64,000 nucleotides of DNA from Thalassobacillus cyri. GTDB taxonomy: Bacteria; Bacillota; Bacilli; Bacillales; Halobacillaceae. Below, one piece after another: positions 37,049-44,828 of this stretch. The notes under the pieces are model-generated. The model ran no database searches. It was given only the letters and a program-made list of their open reading frames with translations, and was not told where the DNA came from. The stretch spans positions 1 through 64,000 of the forward strand of contig NZ_FNQR01000001.1 in NCBI RefSeq assembly GCF_900107755.1, read 5' to 3'. The translations under genes were made by a program, and so were the position numbers. The stretch's first letter is position 1. The number at the start of each line of letters is the position of its first letter.

Positions 37049-37091
37049 TGTGATGTAAATCACAACTAAAGGTCACATTCTTCGCTACAAT
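37049..37091 (+). promoter_or_regulatory. Fnr-dependent promoter of the radical SAM gene
   Basis: TGTGATGTAAATCACA (37049-37064) is a perfect Fnr box, TGTGA-N6-TCACA. A -10 element TACAAT lies at 37086-37091, predicting a start near 37098. The box is then centred at -41.5, the classic position for Fnr activation. The window encodes a matching Fnr at 39034-39735. Confidence 0.85.
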
Positions 37092-37146
37092 TGAACCATG
37101 AAAATAGTGTTAACCAAAGTTAGGGTGGCACGAAGGAGGGAACGTC

Positions 37147-38280
37147 ATGTTCAACCGTGACTATAATGAAAATCCTTTTATTGTGATTTGGGAACTTACA
37201 AGAGCGTGTGAATTGAAATGTCTCCATTGCCGGGCAGAAGCTCAGTATATGCGAGATCCTCGTGAGCTATCGTTTGAAGATGGTAAAAAGCTGATTGATG
37301 ACATATATGAAATGGAAAATCCGATGCTGGTCTTCACAGGAGGAGACCCATTGATGCGTCCGGATGTTTTCGATATTGCCGAATACGCAGTCAAAAAGGG
37401 AGTCCGTGTTTCCATGACGCCTTCTGCTACACCGAATGTTACAAAAGAAGCGATGGAAAAAGCCAAGGAAGTAGGGTTATCGCGCTGGGCATTCAGCCTG
37501 GATGGACCGAATGCCGCAGTTCATGATCACTTCCGGGGGACCTCAGGATCGTTTAATCTGACGATGAATGCAATAAAATATCTTCATGAACTTCAAATGC
37601 CAATCCAGATCAATACCGTCATCTCCCGTTATAACTACGACCACCTGGATGAAATGGCCGCGTTGATCGAGGAATTGGACTGTGTATTGTGGAGTGTGTT
37701 TTTCTTGGTACCGACTGGACGCGGACAAGAAAAAGATATGATCACGCCGGTGGAGCACGAAAAAACATTCAAGTGGTTATATGAACTGTCTAAGCGTGTT
37801 CCATTCGATATTAAAACGACAGCAGCACAGCATTACCGGAGAGTTGTCATTCAGAACAAGATGAGGGAAAGCAGTCAAACGACAGCCAATAAGGAAATTA
37901 ACTATCAGGATGCGTTGATGAATGGGACGACAGGACAGATTGATGGTCTAGGCCGGGCACCAAAAGGGGTGAATGATGGCAATGGGTTTGTTTTCATTTC
38001 CCATATCGGTGATGTCTATCCAAGCGGGCTGCTTCCAATCAAGGCGGGGAATGTGAAAGAAACACCACTCGCAACGATTTATCGGGAGTCTGAAGTATTC
38101 AAAAATCTTCGTAATACGGATGCTTATAAAGGAAAATGCGGGGTATGTGAATTCCGGCATGTATGCGGCGGTTCAAGGTCACGTGCTTATGCGATGACAG
38201 GGGATTACATGGAAAGTGAACCGTATTGCGTCTATATTCCGAAAGCACTACGCGGGAAAAAGAAAGCCGGCACGGTCTGA
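37147..38280 (+). CDS. Radical SAM/SPASM domain protein
   Basis: A 377-residue radical SAM enzyme: Fe-S motif CELKCLHC (Cys21, 25, 28), GGDPLM at the SAM-binding strand, and a C-terminal SPASM domain CGVCEFRHVCGGSRSRAY that should hold extra clusters. It resembles the NirJ/AhbD-like group that modifies haem precursors; RiPP-maturing SPASM enzymes are the alternative, but no precursor peptide is evident nearby. AAGGAGGG lies six bases before the ATG. Likely switched on by Fnr at low oxygen. Confidence 0.83.
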   Translation: MFNRDYNENPFIVIWELTRACELKCLHCRAEAQYMRDPRELSFEDGKKLIDDIYEMENPMLVFTGGDPLMRPDVFDIAEYAVKKGVRVSMTPSATPNVTKEAMEKAKEVGLSRWAFSLDGPNAAVHDHFRGTSGSFNLTMNAIKYLHELQMPIQINTVISRYNYDHLDEMAALIEELDCVLWSVFFLVPTGRGQEKDMITPVEHEKTFKWLYELSKRVPFDIKTTAAQHYRRVVIQNKMRESSQTTANKEINYQDALMNGTTGQIDGLGRAPKGVNDGNGFVFISHIGDVYPSGLLPIKAGNVKETPLATIYRESEVFKNLRNTDAYKGKCGVCEFRHVCGGSRSRAYAMTGDYMESEPYCVYIPKALRGKKKAGTV

Positions 38281-38320
38281 TGACGGATGAAGTTTATACC
38301 ATTTAAACGAGGTGACGGGT

Positions 38321-39037
38321 ATGAAATTATTTCTCCCTAAACAGCACGGGGCTTGGGCGATGTTGACAGTGCCGTTTCTTTTAGGAATGGTAGCGGGTGG
38401 GTTCGACTGGCTGCAGCTGCCCTTGCTGATTGGATGGGTGGCTTTATATTTAGCGACTTATCCATTGATTTTGGCCGTGAAAAAAAAGAAGATCCGGTTT
38501 CACATGAACTGGTTTTTCAGATATTTTATCGTCGCAGTTATTTTTGCTTTACCAGTTTTAATTGTCGAACCTTTCTTATTGTTGATTGCATTCATGATGG
38601 TGCCCTTTTTTATCATCAATTTATGGTTTGGAAAAAGAAACAAAGACCGCTCGCTTTTGAATGATTTCGCAGCAATCACCGCTTTTGGTATCAGTGGTAT
38701 TGCTTCTTATTATTTGGGAGGAGGGTATATCGACGAGCTTGCATGGTCGGTGTTCGTATTGGCGATTTTGTTTTTCTATGGGAGTGCTTTTTTCGTTAAA
38801 ACCATGATCAGGGAAAAGAAAAATCCAGCATTCCGCTGGATATCGTGGGGCTATCATGTGATTGTGGTCGGATTGTTCCTTGCTACAGGAGCATGGATGG
38901 TAACGCTTGCTTTCATTCCAAGTCTTGCCAGAGCCATCTATTTATACGGAAGGCAATTGAAGCCGATGCAGATCGGCATCCTGGAAATCGGAAATTCCTT
39001 GTTTTTCTTAGTAATTTTATCCGTCGGTTTCTTTTAA
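38321..39037 (+). CDS. ywiC: YwiC-like membrane protein
   Basis: A 238-residue protein with about seven helices, beginning MKLFLPKQHGAWAMLTVPFLLG as YwiC-family members do. Function is unknown, but ywiC lies next to fnr in B. subtilis and is tied to anaerobic growth by that context. ATG at 38321 is used (GAGGTGACGG ahead). It starts 40 bases after the radical SAM gene, so it is likely under the same Fnr promoter. Its end overlaps the convergent fnr by four bases. Confidence 0.82.
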   Translation: MKLFLPKQHGAWAMLTVPFLLGMVAGGFDWLQLPLLIGWVALYLATYPLILAVKKKKIRFHMNWFFRYFIVAVIFALPVLIVEPFLLLIAFMMVPFFIINLWFGKRNKDRSLLNDFAAITAFGISGIASYYLGGGYIDELAWSVFVLAILFFYGSAFFVKTMIREKKNPAFRWISWGYHVIVVGLFLATGAWMVTLAFIPSLARAIYLYGRQLKPMQIGILEIGNSLFFLVILSVGFF

Positions 39038-39735
39038 TCAATGCTGCATAAGACAATCGGACAATTTTCACAATTGATTTCATCTTTTAAATACTGGAGG
39101 TCCTTGACTACGATTTTGTTTTTTTCCATCTCAAGGACTTCTTTTCGTTTCAAATCACTGAGCATCCGATTGACGCTTTCTCTTGAGGTTCCGCAGAAAT
39201 TGGCTAGTTCCTGATTCGTCAATACGATATCAATAAGAATATCATCGGGTCGTTTAACGCCGTAGCTGTTGGTGAGACGGATCAACGTAGAATACAAGGC
39301 ACCTTTTTTGCCATGCAAAACAAGGTCGCGGAACTTCGTTTGTGTCTTACGGAAATGCTCGCTCATCCACTTCATGAATTCAAAAGCGAGTTCTGTATTG
39401 GTCAGTAATTCCCGCTCTAAGTAATCTTTTTTTATAACGGCAACTTCGGCATCCTCCATCACTTTCGCGTTCAAGAGGTAAGTCGCGTCATCAGTAAACA
39501 GCGTAAGTTCCCCGATGATATCGCCTTTTTGGCAGATACGGAGGGAGAGTTCCCTGCCATCGGGAGAAATTTTACTGATTTGGATTCTTCCAGATTGGAT
39601 GATGAACATCTGATCGGCATCTTCGCCTTCCTGGAATAAGAACCGGTTCTTTTCGATTTTTTGTACATGATCCACGGACGAAAGCAATTCTTTCAAGTTT
39701 TCAGATATGGAATGTTTGCTCAATTGCTTTACCAT
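39034..39735 (-). CDS. fnr: Fe-S oxygen-sensing regulator Fnr
   Basis: A 233-residue Crp/Fnr protein with a cyclic-nucleotide-binding-like fold and the DNA-reading helix LTNQELANFCGTSRESVNRML. The C-terminus reads INCENCPIVLC, giving the Cys-x2-Cys-x4-Cys spacing of the B. subtilis Fnr 4Fe-4S site. It should activate from TGTGA-N6-TCACA boxes, and one stands before the nearby radical SAM gene. The ATG at 39735 is chosen, ten bases after AAAGGTGG; a GTG two codons earlier is possible. Confidence 0.9.
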   Translation of the reverse strand: MVKQLSKHSISENLKELLSSVDHVQKIEKNRFLFQEGEDADQMFIIQSGRIQISKISPDGRELSLRICQKGDIIGELTLFTDDATYLLNAKVMEDAEVAVIKKDYLERELLTNTELAFEFMKWMSEHFRKTQTKFRDLVLHGKKGALYSTLIRLTNSYGVKRPDDILIDIVLTNQELANFCGTSRESVNRMLSDLKRKEVLEMEKNKIVVKDLQYLKDEINCENCPIVLCSID

Positions 39736-39804
39736 ATGCACAATCCCACCTTTATCTATTCATGTCTGGAATGCTGGTTATATTTAGCAAGTTGTTATTA
39801 CTCA

Positions 39805-39840
39805 TTTAAAATCATATCCTAACCTACGTCAAGATATGAT
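39805..39840 (-). promoter_or_regulatory. Possible fnr promoter with inverted repeat
   Basis: On the minus strand TTGACG (39832-39827) and TTTAAA (39810-39805) have 16-bp spacing. ATCATATC (39811-39818) and GATATGAT (39833-39840) form a perfect 8-bp inverted repeat, one arm in the spacer and one just upstream of the -35 box, so a repressor or redox regulator might bind here. Confidence 0.4.
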
Positions 39841-39847
39841 AGAAAGA

Positions 39848-39875
39848 AAGAGGATGGTTTCCACCATCCTCTTTT
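39848..39875. terminator. uppP terminator
   Basis: AAGAGGATGG/CCATCCTCTT, a perfect 10-bp stem; on the minus strand TTCTTTCT follows. It lies between uppP and fnr. Confidence 0.65.
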
Positions 39876-39902
39876 AGCTTATAGGGTTTTCTTTTGTGAC
39901 GT

Positions 39903-39918
39903 TGTGACCTTTATCACA
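39903..39918. promoter_or_regulatory. Orphan Fnr/Crp box
   Basis: TGTGACCTTTATCACA is another perfect TGTGA-N6-TCACA palindrome, three bases past the uppP stop and about 170 bases upstream of fnr, with the uppP terminator between. No promoter is correctly spaced from it. Confidence 0.45.
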
Positions 39919-39921
39919 CCA

Positions 39922-40740
39922 TTATAAAATCATGATAGCTATCGCCCCAACGACGAAGCAATAAAAGGTGAAATATTTTAAATTCCCTTTTGCCATGATA
40001 TTCATGAACCATAACAAGGCAAAATAAGTTGCGATGATCGATGCGATGACTGCGAGCGTCCAAAGTACCCACATCTGTGAAATGTTTTCCTCGAGTAAAT
40101 CCCCAATAGACATAACCATCGTACCAAGACTGATCGGTACATATAATAAGAAAGAAAAGCGCAGGGCGGTTTCCTGCTTCATGCCGAGCAGCATTGCTGC
40201 CACTATGGTAGCACCCGAGCGGCTGATTCCTGGAATCAATGCTACGGACTGGGCAAGACCGACAATTAAAGCATCTTTCCAGTTAAGTCCGCCTTCCCCT
40301 CTTGTTCCGCGGATATTACGGATGATCCATAACGCTATCCCCGTGATGATCAACGTAACCCCGACCAATTGAGGCGCTTTGAAGGTTTCACCGATCCAAT
40401 CCTCGAAGAGCAGTCCAAGGACGCCGGCAGGGATGGTTCCGATGATCAAGTAGACAATAAACATGAATTCCGATTTATTTTTTTCATCTTTATGGACGGC
40501 ATAGCTAATCCCATTTTGCGCCAAACGGATGATATCTTTCCGGTAAACCATCAATACAGCGATCAGTGAGCCGAAATTGAGCAGCACTTCCAGCTGAAGC
40601 CCTTCCAAGTTCATACCGAAAACAGACTGTAATAGGGACAAGTGGCCGCTTGATGAAATTGGAATGGGCTCTGTGACCCCTTGGAACAGCCCTAAAAATA
40701 TGTATTTTATTAATAACCAAAACTCCGTAGTTGCTTCCAT
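39922..40740 (-). CDS. uppP: Undecaprenyl-diphosphate phosphatase
   Basis: Recycles the cell-wall lipid carrier by dephosphorylating undecaprenyl diphosphate (BacA/UppP family); overproduction is known to give bacitracin resistance. The 272-residue membrane protein shows both signature motifs, GVTEPIPISSSGHLSL (about 21-36) and PGISRSGATI (about 167-176). AGGAGG lies eight bases before the ATG. It stands alone. Confidence 0.93.
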   Translation of the reverse strand: MEATTEFWLLIKYIFLGLFQGVTEPIPISSSGHLSLLQSVFGMNLEGLQLEVLLNFGSLIAVLMVYRKDIIRLAQNGISYAVHKDEKNKSEFMFIVYLIIGTIPAGVLGLLFEDWIGETFKAPQLVGVTLIITGIALWIIRNIRGTRGEGGLNWKDALIVGLAQSVALIPGISRSGATIVAAMLLGMKQETALRFSFLLYVPISLGTMVMSIGDLLEENISQMWVLWTLAVIASIIATYFALLWFMNIMAKGNLKYFTFYCFVVGAIAIMIL

Positions 40741-40819
40741 ATCTATAACCTCCTGGGTAAACCGCGATATTTTTTGAGATTTACTTGCTGAACATTGGTT
40801 TCGTTACATTTGAATATGG

Positions 40820-40905
40820 TGGAGGGGGTCTGGGAAACCACTCGCTTTCCGAAGCCCCCTTTTACACATGAAAGCTTTGGAATCGAGTCTACGATTTTAC
40901 GCCCT
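40820..40905. repeat. Intergenic repeat, copy D (relic)
   Basis: CTGGGAAACCACTCGCTTTCC matches the ends of copy A (reverse strand) and copy B, and GGAATCGAGTCTACGATTTT matches the GAAGACTC..TTCGAG tail of the family. The core hairpin is missing, so this is a decayed or shortened copy. Confidence 0.45.
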
Positions 40906-41044
40906 CTAAAAAAATTAACAACCTTCAACAGAGATACAATTCATTATTAGCCTATGTTTGTACACGGGGAGAATGACTCTTCACGTATGAAAGACAGGCG
41001 GATGCACATGATAAAACTATATAGAATAAAAAGGAGTGTGCACA

Positions 41045-41224
41045 ATGGGTCAAAGACACCAATTTCGAGCAGGCGATCATGCCCCGAATAACGGGGTATA
41101 TGTAGAAATCGGCGAAACAGGAAGCATGGTCACAGAGCCGCAGCAAATCCATTTGAAGGCTGGCGACCGCTTTCCTGAAACAAAAAACCAGGACCGCATT
41201 TGGACGTATAAACGCAAACCTTAA
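41045..41224 (+). CDS. yjzC: YjzC family small protein
   Basis: A 59-residue hydrophilic protein (MGQRHQFRAGDHAPNNGVYVEIGE...), matching the YjzC family; function unknown. AAGGAG lies eight bases before the ATG at 41045. yjzD follows on the opposite strand, as in B. subtilis, with a strong terminator between. Confidence 0.82.
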   Translation: MGQRHQFRAGDHAPNNGVYVEIGETGSMVTEPQQIHLKAGDRFPETKNQDRIWTYKRKP

Positions 41225-41238
41225 TATATCATGAATAC

Positions 41239-41294
41239 AAAAGGCTGTCTCCATAAATGGTCAACTTCACACCATTGGAGACAGCCTTTTTTTT
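41239..41294 (+). terminator. yjzC terminator
   Basis: AAAGGCTGTCTCCA and TGGAGACAGCCTTT make a perfect 14-bp stem with a large loop, followed by a run of T. Confidence 0.85.
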
Positions 41295-41313
41295 GTATTT
41301 GTTTTTATAGGAT

Positions 41314-41487
41314 CTAAGCCTCGTCCTTGATCAATCCATCACCAAGAACAACCGCAGCTCCAGAGAATAGTACGGTTAAAACAACAACTTGTACGAAACT
41401 GAAATCGGAGCTTTGCATATTGCTGATAACATACGTAATCATAAAGCTTAATAAGAAAGCCCAAAAGATAGTCCAAAAGAAACGCAT
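41314..41487 (-). CDS. yjzD: YjzD (DUF2929) small membrane protein
   Basis: 57 residues starting MRFFWTIFWAFLLSFMITYV with two helices (about 4-23 and 32-50), ending GLIKDEA. The start and helix layout are those of the DUF2929/YjzD family. GAGGTGA lies six bases before the ATG. Function unknown; neighbour to yjzC as in B. subtilis. Confidence 0.78.
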   Translation of the reverse strand: MRFFWTIFWAFLLSFMITYVISNMQSSDFSFVQVVVLTVLFSGAAVVLGDGLIKDEA

Positions 41488-41631
41488 ATCTGTTCACCTC
41501 ATTTAACATTCTCTCATTAGTTTATCAAACCCCGTAAGAAAAATAAATATGAAATCGCTTTAGTCGATGAATAATTGAATAACACCCCCCTTCTTATGAA
41601 TAAATATGGAATAGCGAAGGGGGACGCGAAC

Positions 41632-42228
41632 ATGGTTTATATCATCGATGCATGCTTCCATTGGATAGGATTTCATCTAACGCAGCATTTGCTGACAGAA
41701 GGGTACGAAGTGATTGGAATTGATCCGCTTGAAGGTACAAAGCAGGAGAACCTGTACTTTTTTATCGGTCGAAACAGCCGTTTTCAACATTTTCATTCTA
41801 TAGAAGAAATGGAGCGGCATTGTCATAACGAGACGATTGAAGCAGTTATCAGTGTTGGCAGTCCTGCAGATGGAAGAAGCCGTTTTGGTGAATTGTTTGT
41901 TTATGAAAGTGTGGAAGGTTTCATGAATAGGAAAGGCAACGGTGTTGAGCTTCCGCCACTGTACGGAGAATGGATGCCGCGGGATGAACAGACAATTTAT
42001 ATCAGTAAGACAGAACCATTATTATTTTCCGATCTGGTAGATAGGGAGGATTCCCTCTATATAGAAGACTTTATTGTATATTTCTTTAAGAACTTTTCGG
42101 AAAAAGGAACGAGCTTCTCAGCAAGTGATTTACTTTCTCTCCAGTCACCGTCCACAAAAAATAACGAAGAATTGAAAGAACAGTTACAGGAACATTACCG
42201 ACAATACCGCCGGATTTATGAATATTAG
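41632..42228 (+). CDS. Rossmann-like protein in the YjaV position
   Basis: 198 residues beginning VYIIDACFHWIGFHLTQHLLTEGYEVIGIDPLEG, which looks like a degenerate nucleotide-sugar epimerase Rossmann fold whose glycine-rich loop is lost (ACFHWIG instead of GxxGxxG). That argues against NAD binding and for a non-enzymatic role. The place between yjzD and med matches B. subtilis yjaV, of similar size, but I identify it by position only. AAGGGGGA lies seven bases before ATG 41632. Confidence 0.65.
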   Translation: MVYIIDACFHWIGFHLTQHLLTEGYEVIGIDPLEGTKQENLYFFIGRNSRFQHFHSIEEMERHCHNETIEAVISVGSPADGRSRFGELFVYESVEGFMNRKGNGVELPPLYGEWMPRDEQTIYISKTEPLLFSDLVDREDSLYIEDFIVYFFKNFSEKGTSFSASDLLSLQSPSTKNNEELKEQLQEHYRQYRRIYEY

Positions 42229-42321
42229 GTTAATATTCCTACTAATTCATTTACTTATAATAGTAAATATAGTTAAAATAAGAATAACAATGTGATAAGT
42301 GAAGCTGTAGGAGTGCTTATA

Positions 42322-43275
42322 GTGAAAAAAATTATCGTAATAGTCATGCTGGCAATGATGATATTGACTGGTTGCAATGTCGGTTTCAGTGAAGGAGAAA
42401 TTAGATCTGTCGGGATGCTGGTGGAAACAACGATCCATGACCAGGCATGGGGACAGAAAGGTTATAAAGGATTGTTGGAAGTAAAAGAAGAATTTGGTGT
42501 CGATGTGTATTTTAAGGAAGGCATCAAAAACCAATCTGATGTAAACCAGGCAGTAGATGAGCTGGTTGATAAAGGAGTCAATGTCATCTTCGGCCATAGC
42601 AGTATTTATGGAGAATATTTCAAAAAGATACATGAGGATTATCCGGAAGTCCAGTTCGTTTATTTTAACGGCGGCTATTCTGCTGAAAATGTCACGAGCC
42701 TAAATTTCAGCGCGGATGCCATGGGTTTTTTCGGAGGAGTAGTAGCCGGCAGTATGACGAATTCTAATCAAATCGGATTGATTGCCGCCCATGAATGGCA
42801 GCCGGAAGTGGAAGGATTTTACGAAGGGGTCAAATATATCAACCCGGAGGCGAAGGTGAACTTTTCCTTCGTAGGGAGCTGGGATGATACAGAACAGGCC
42901 ATGCGGTTATATGACCGCATGGCCCAGCAGGGAGCCGATGTCTTCTATCCTGCCGGAGATGGTTTCAATCCGCCGATGATCCAGCAGATTCAAAATGATG
43001 GCCATTATGCCATCGGGTATGTATCCGACCAGTCATCTCTCGGGGAAGGAACCGTTTTGACCAGTACAGTCCAGCACGTGGAGAAATTATATGTGATAGC
43101 GATGGAACGCTTAATGGAAGGAAAGCTTCCAGGAGAAGTATTAACCTTTGATTTCCAGGATGGTGCCATTTCAATGGGGAAGTTCAGTCCTAATGTTCCT
43201 GAAGAGGTAAAGGATCAGGTCAACAACATGGTAAATAATTATATTGAAACAGGAGAGCTCCCGACAGAGAGATAA
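42322..43275 (+). CDS. med: Med-type BMP-family lipoprotein
   Basis: A 317-residue basic-membrane-protein/PBP1-type lipoprotein: short signal with lipobox LTGC (Cys18), then VGMLVETTIHDQAWGQKGYKGL and FGHSSIYGEYF typical of the family. In B. subtilis Med raises comK expression and thus competence. The GTG at 42322 is chosen because TAGGAG lies eight bases before it and it gives a clean signal peptide. It has its own terminator; no comZ follows, unlike in B. subtilis. Confidence 0.83.
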   Translation: MKKIIVIVMLAMMILTGCNVGFSEGEIRSVGMLVETTIHDQAWGQKGYKGLLEVKEEFGVDVYFKEGIKNQSDVNQAVDELVDKGVNVIFGHSSIYGEYFKKIHEDYPEVQFVYFNGGYSAENVTSLNFSADAMGFFGGVVAGSMTNSNQIGLIAAHEWQPEVEGFYEGVKYINPEAKVNFSFVGSWDDTEQAMRLYDRMAQQGADVFYPAGDGFNPPMIQQIQNDGHYAIGYVSDQSSLGEGTVLTSTVQHVEKLYVIAMERLMEGKLPGEVLTFDFQDGAISMGKFSPNVPEEVKDQVNNMVNNYIETGELPTER

Positions 43276-43286
43276 ATATAGAAAAG

Positions 43287-43319
43287 CCGTTGCTTAAGCA
43301 TAAAAGCAACGGTTTTTTT
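43287..43319 (+). terminator. med terminator
   Basis: CCGTTGCTT/AAGCAACGG, a 9-bp stem, then seven T. Confidence 0.85.
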
Positions 43320-43330
43320 GCATATCAGCG

Positions 43331-43421
43331 TAAGACAAACGAAATTAGCATGAAGAGAGACAAGCTCTTTCTATATGTGTATCTGGGGAGAGGGGGAGAA
43401 ATAACCTGCAAATAAGAGACA
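43331..43421 (+). repeat. Second site of GAGAGACA-type octamers
   Basis: AAGACAA (43332), GAGAGACA (43355-43362) and AAGAGACA (43414-43421) recur in one direction around a purine-rich stretch (GGGGAGAGGGGGAG), much like 31111-31240. Confidence 0.35.
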
Positions 43422-43452
43422 TTTTTGAAAAACGGAAAGCAGGTTTCTTCTT

Positions 43453-43484
43453 ATTAAAAATAACACCTCCGTTGGCGGAGGTGC
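43453..43484 (-). terminator. Terminator of the 75-residue gene
   Basis: CACCTCCG/CGGAGGTG with a four-base loop; on the minus strand TTATTTTTAA follows. Confidence 0.75.
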
Positions 43485-43496
43485 TTTATAGTCTGC

Positions 43497-43724
43497 TTAC
43501 TGGTCGCTTCCGCTTTTGAACTTATCGATTGCTTTCGATAGGTTTTTGATATAGGGGTTGAAGGCGTGGTAGGTATCGGACATGCTTTTCATAAATTCCA
43601 TCCAATCAAAGGATGATTTTTCCTCTTGTTTTTCAGCAACGCTTGTATCACGATTCCGGTCCCGGTTATGGTTACCAAACATGAAAGCATCAAAAGGATC
43701 CTGTCTCTTTTCGTTATCTGGCAT
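43497..43724 (-). CDS. Small acidic/charged protein in the YjzB position
   Basis: 75 residues: a charged N-terminus (MPDNEKRQDPFDAFMFGNHNRDRNRD), a linker, and an amphipathic helix FDWMEFMKSMSDTYHAFNPYIKNLSKAIDKF. No membrane helix or cysteine. Lying antiparallel just before fabHA it occupies the place of B. subtilis yjzB, but I cannot confirm homology. GGAGGTG lies six bases before ATG 43724. Function unknown. Confidence 0.6.
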   Translation of the reverse strand: MPDNEKRQDPFDAFMFGNHNRDRNRDTSVAEKQEEKSSFDWMEFMKSMSDTYHAFNPYIKNLSKAIDKFKSGSDQ

Positions 43725-43784
43725 AGCTAACACCTCCTGCATTATCCTATGTAAGCAGGGCCGACGCTTGTGGGCGCGGGACTT

Positions 43785-43838
43785 TTGAATACTTGCTAAA
43801 ATGAAGCTTATACATTAAAATTAGGACCAAGTCATAAT
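43785..43838 (+). promoter_or_regulatory. fabHA promoter with FapR-like operator
   Basis: TTGAAT (43785-43790) and TATACA (43809-43814), 18-bp spacing, predict a start near 43821. ATTAGGACCAAGTCATAAT (43820-43838) overlaps that start and closely follows the FapR operator pattern ATTAG-ACC-AGTC-AAT. FapR represses fatty-acid genes until malonyl-CoA rises. Confidence 0.75.
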
Positions 43839-43874
43839 AATTAGTATTAGACACTACCATAAGGGGATGGATAT

Positions 43875-44813
43875 ATGAAAGCTGGAATTTTAGGTACTGG
43901 CCACTTTGTACCGGAAAAAGTCCTCACGAATAAAGATTTAGAGAAAATGGTTGATACGAGCGATGAATGGATCAAGTCTAGAACCGGGATAGAAGAACGC
44001 CGGATTGCGGACGATGATATGGATTCATCTGATATGGCATTCCGTGCTTCCGAGCGTGCACTTGAAAATGCCGGAGTCAGGGCGGAAGACCTGGATATGA
44101 TCCTTGTTGCTACCGTGACACCGGATACACCTTTCCCATCGGTTTCCTGTATGATTCAGGAACGCCTTGGTGCAAAGGGAGCTGCCGCGATGGATGTCAG
44201 TGCAGCTTGTACTGGTTTCATGTACGGCTTAGCGACAGCTAAGCAATTCATCGAATCTGGTGATAATAAAAATATTTTAGTCGTAGGTGTAGAAAAGCTA
44301 TCGAAAATCGTCGATTGGGATGATCGGAATACGGCTGTCTTATTCGGTGACGGTGCCGGAGCGGCTGTCGTCGGTCCTGTCAGTGAAGGAAAAGGAATCC
44401 TTTCTTATGAATTGGGAGCGGATGGCGCCGGCGGCGAGCATCTATACCAGGACGAAGAAGATCACCTGTTCATGAATGGACGGGAAGTGTTCAAATTCGC
44501 AGTGCGCCGTATGCCGGAAGCATCAGTCAATGTGGTAGAGAAAGCCGGATTCAATAAAGAGGATGTGGACTATCTTATCCCACACCAGGCAAACATCCGC
44601 ATTATGGAAGCAGCCCGGGAGCGCCTTGGTATATCGGAAGAAAAAATGGCGATCAAAGTGAATAAATATGGAAACAATTCAGCAGCTTCCATCCCGATCG
44701 CATTGTCTGAAGCAGTACAAGAAGGTAAAATAAAAGAAGATGACCTGGTCGTCCTTGTCGGGTTCGGCGGCGGATTGACTTGGGGAGCAGTCGCCCTGCG
44801 CTGGGGCAAGTAG
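43875..44813 (+). CDS. fabH: 3-oxoacyl-ACP synthase III
   Basis: Starts fatty-acid synthesis by joining acetyl- or branched acyl-CoA with malonyl-ACP (fabHA type). The 312-residue protein has active-site Cys112 in [12 protein letters not shown], His in [11 protein letters not shown] and Asn in [15 protein letters not shown] lies before the ATG. It is co-transcribed with fabF, 15 bases downstream, behind a FapR-like operator. Confidence 0.94.
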   Translation: MKAGILGTGHFVPEKVLTNKDLEKMVDTSDEWIKSRTGIEERRIADDDMDSSDMAFRASERALENAGVRAEDLDMILVATVTPDTPFPSVSCMIQERLGAKGAAAMDVSAACTGFMYGLATAKQFIESGDNKNILVVGVEKLSKIVDWDDRNTAVLFGDGAGAAVVGPVSEGKGILSYELGADGAGGEHLYQDEEDHLFMNGREVFKFAVRRMPEASVNVVEKAGFNKEDVDYLIPHQANIRIMEAARERLGISEEKMAIKVNKYGNNSAASIPIALSEAVQEGKIKEDDLVVLVGFGGGLTWGAVALRWGK

Positions 44814-44828
44814 AAGGAGGAAGCAGGT

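Noticed and set aside
43276-43496. comZ after med
   Set aside because: A strong terminator follows med at once and no 60-codon frame with a ribosome-binding site is present.
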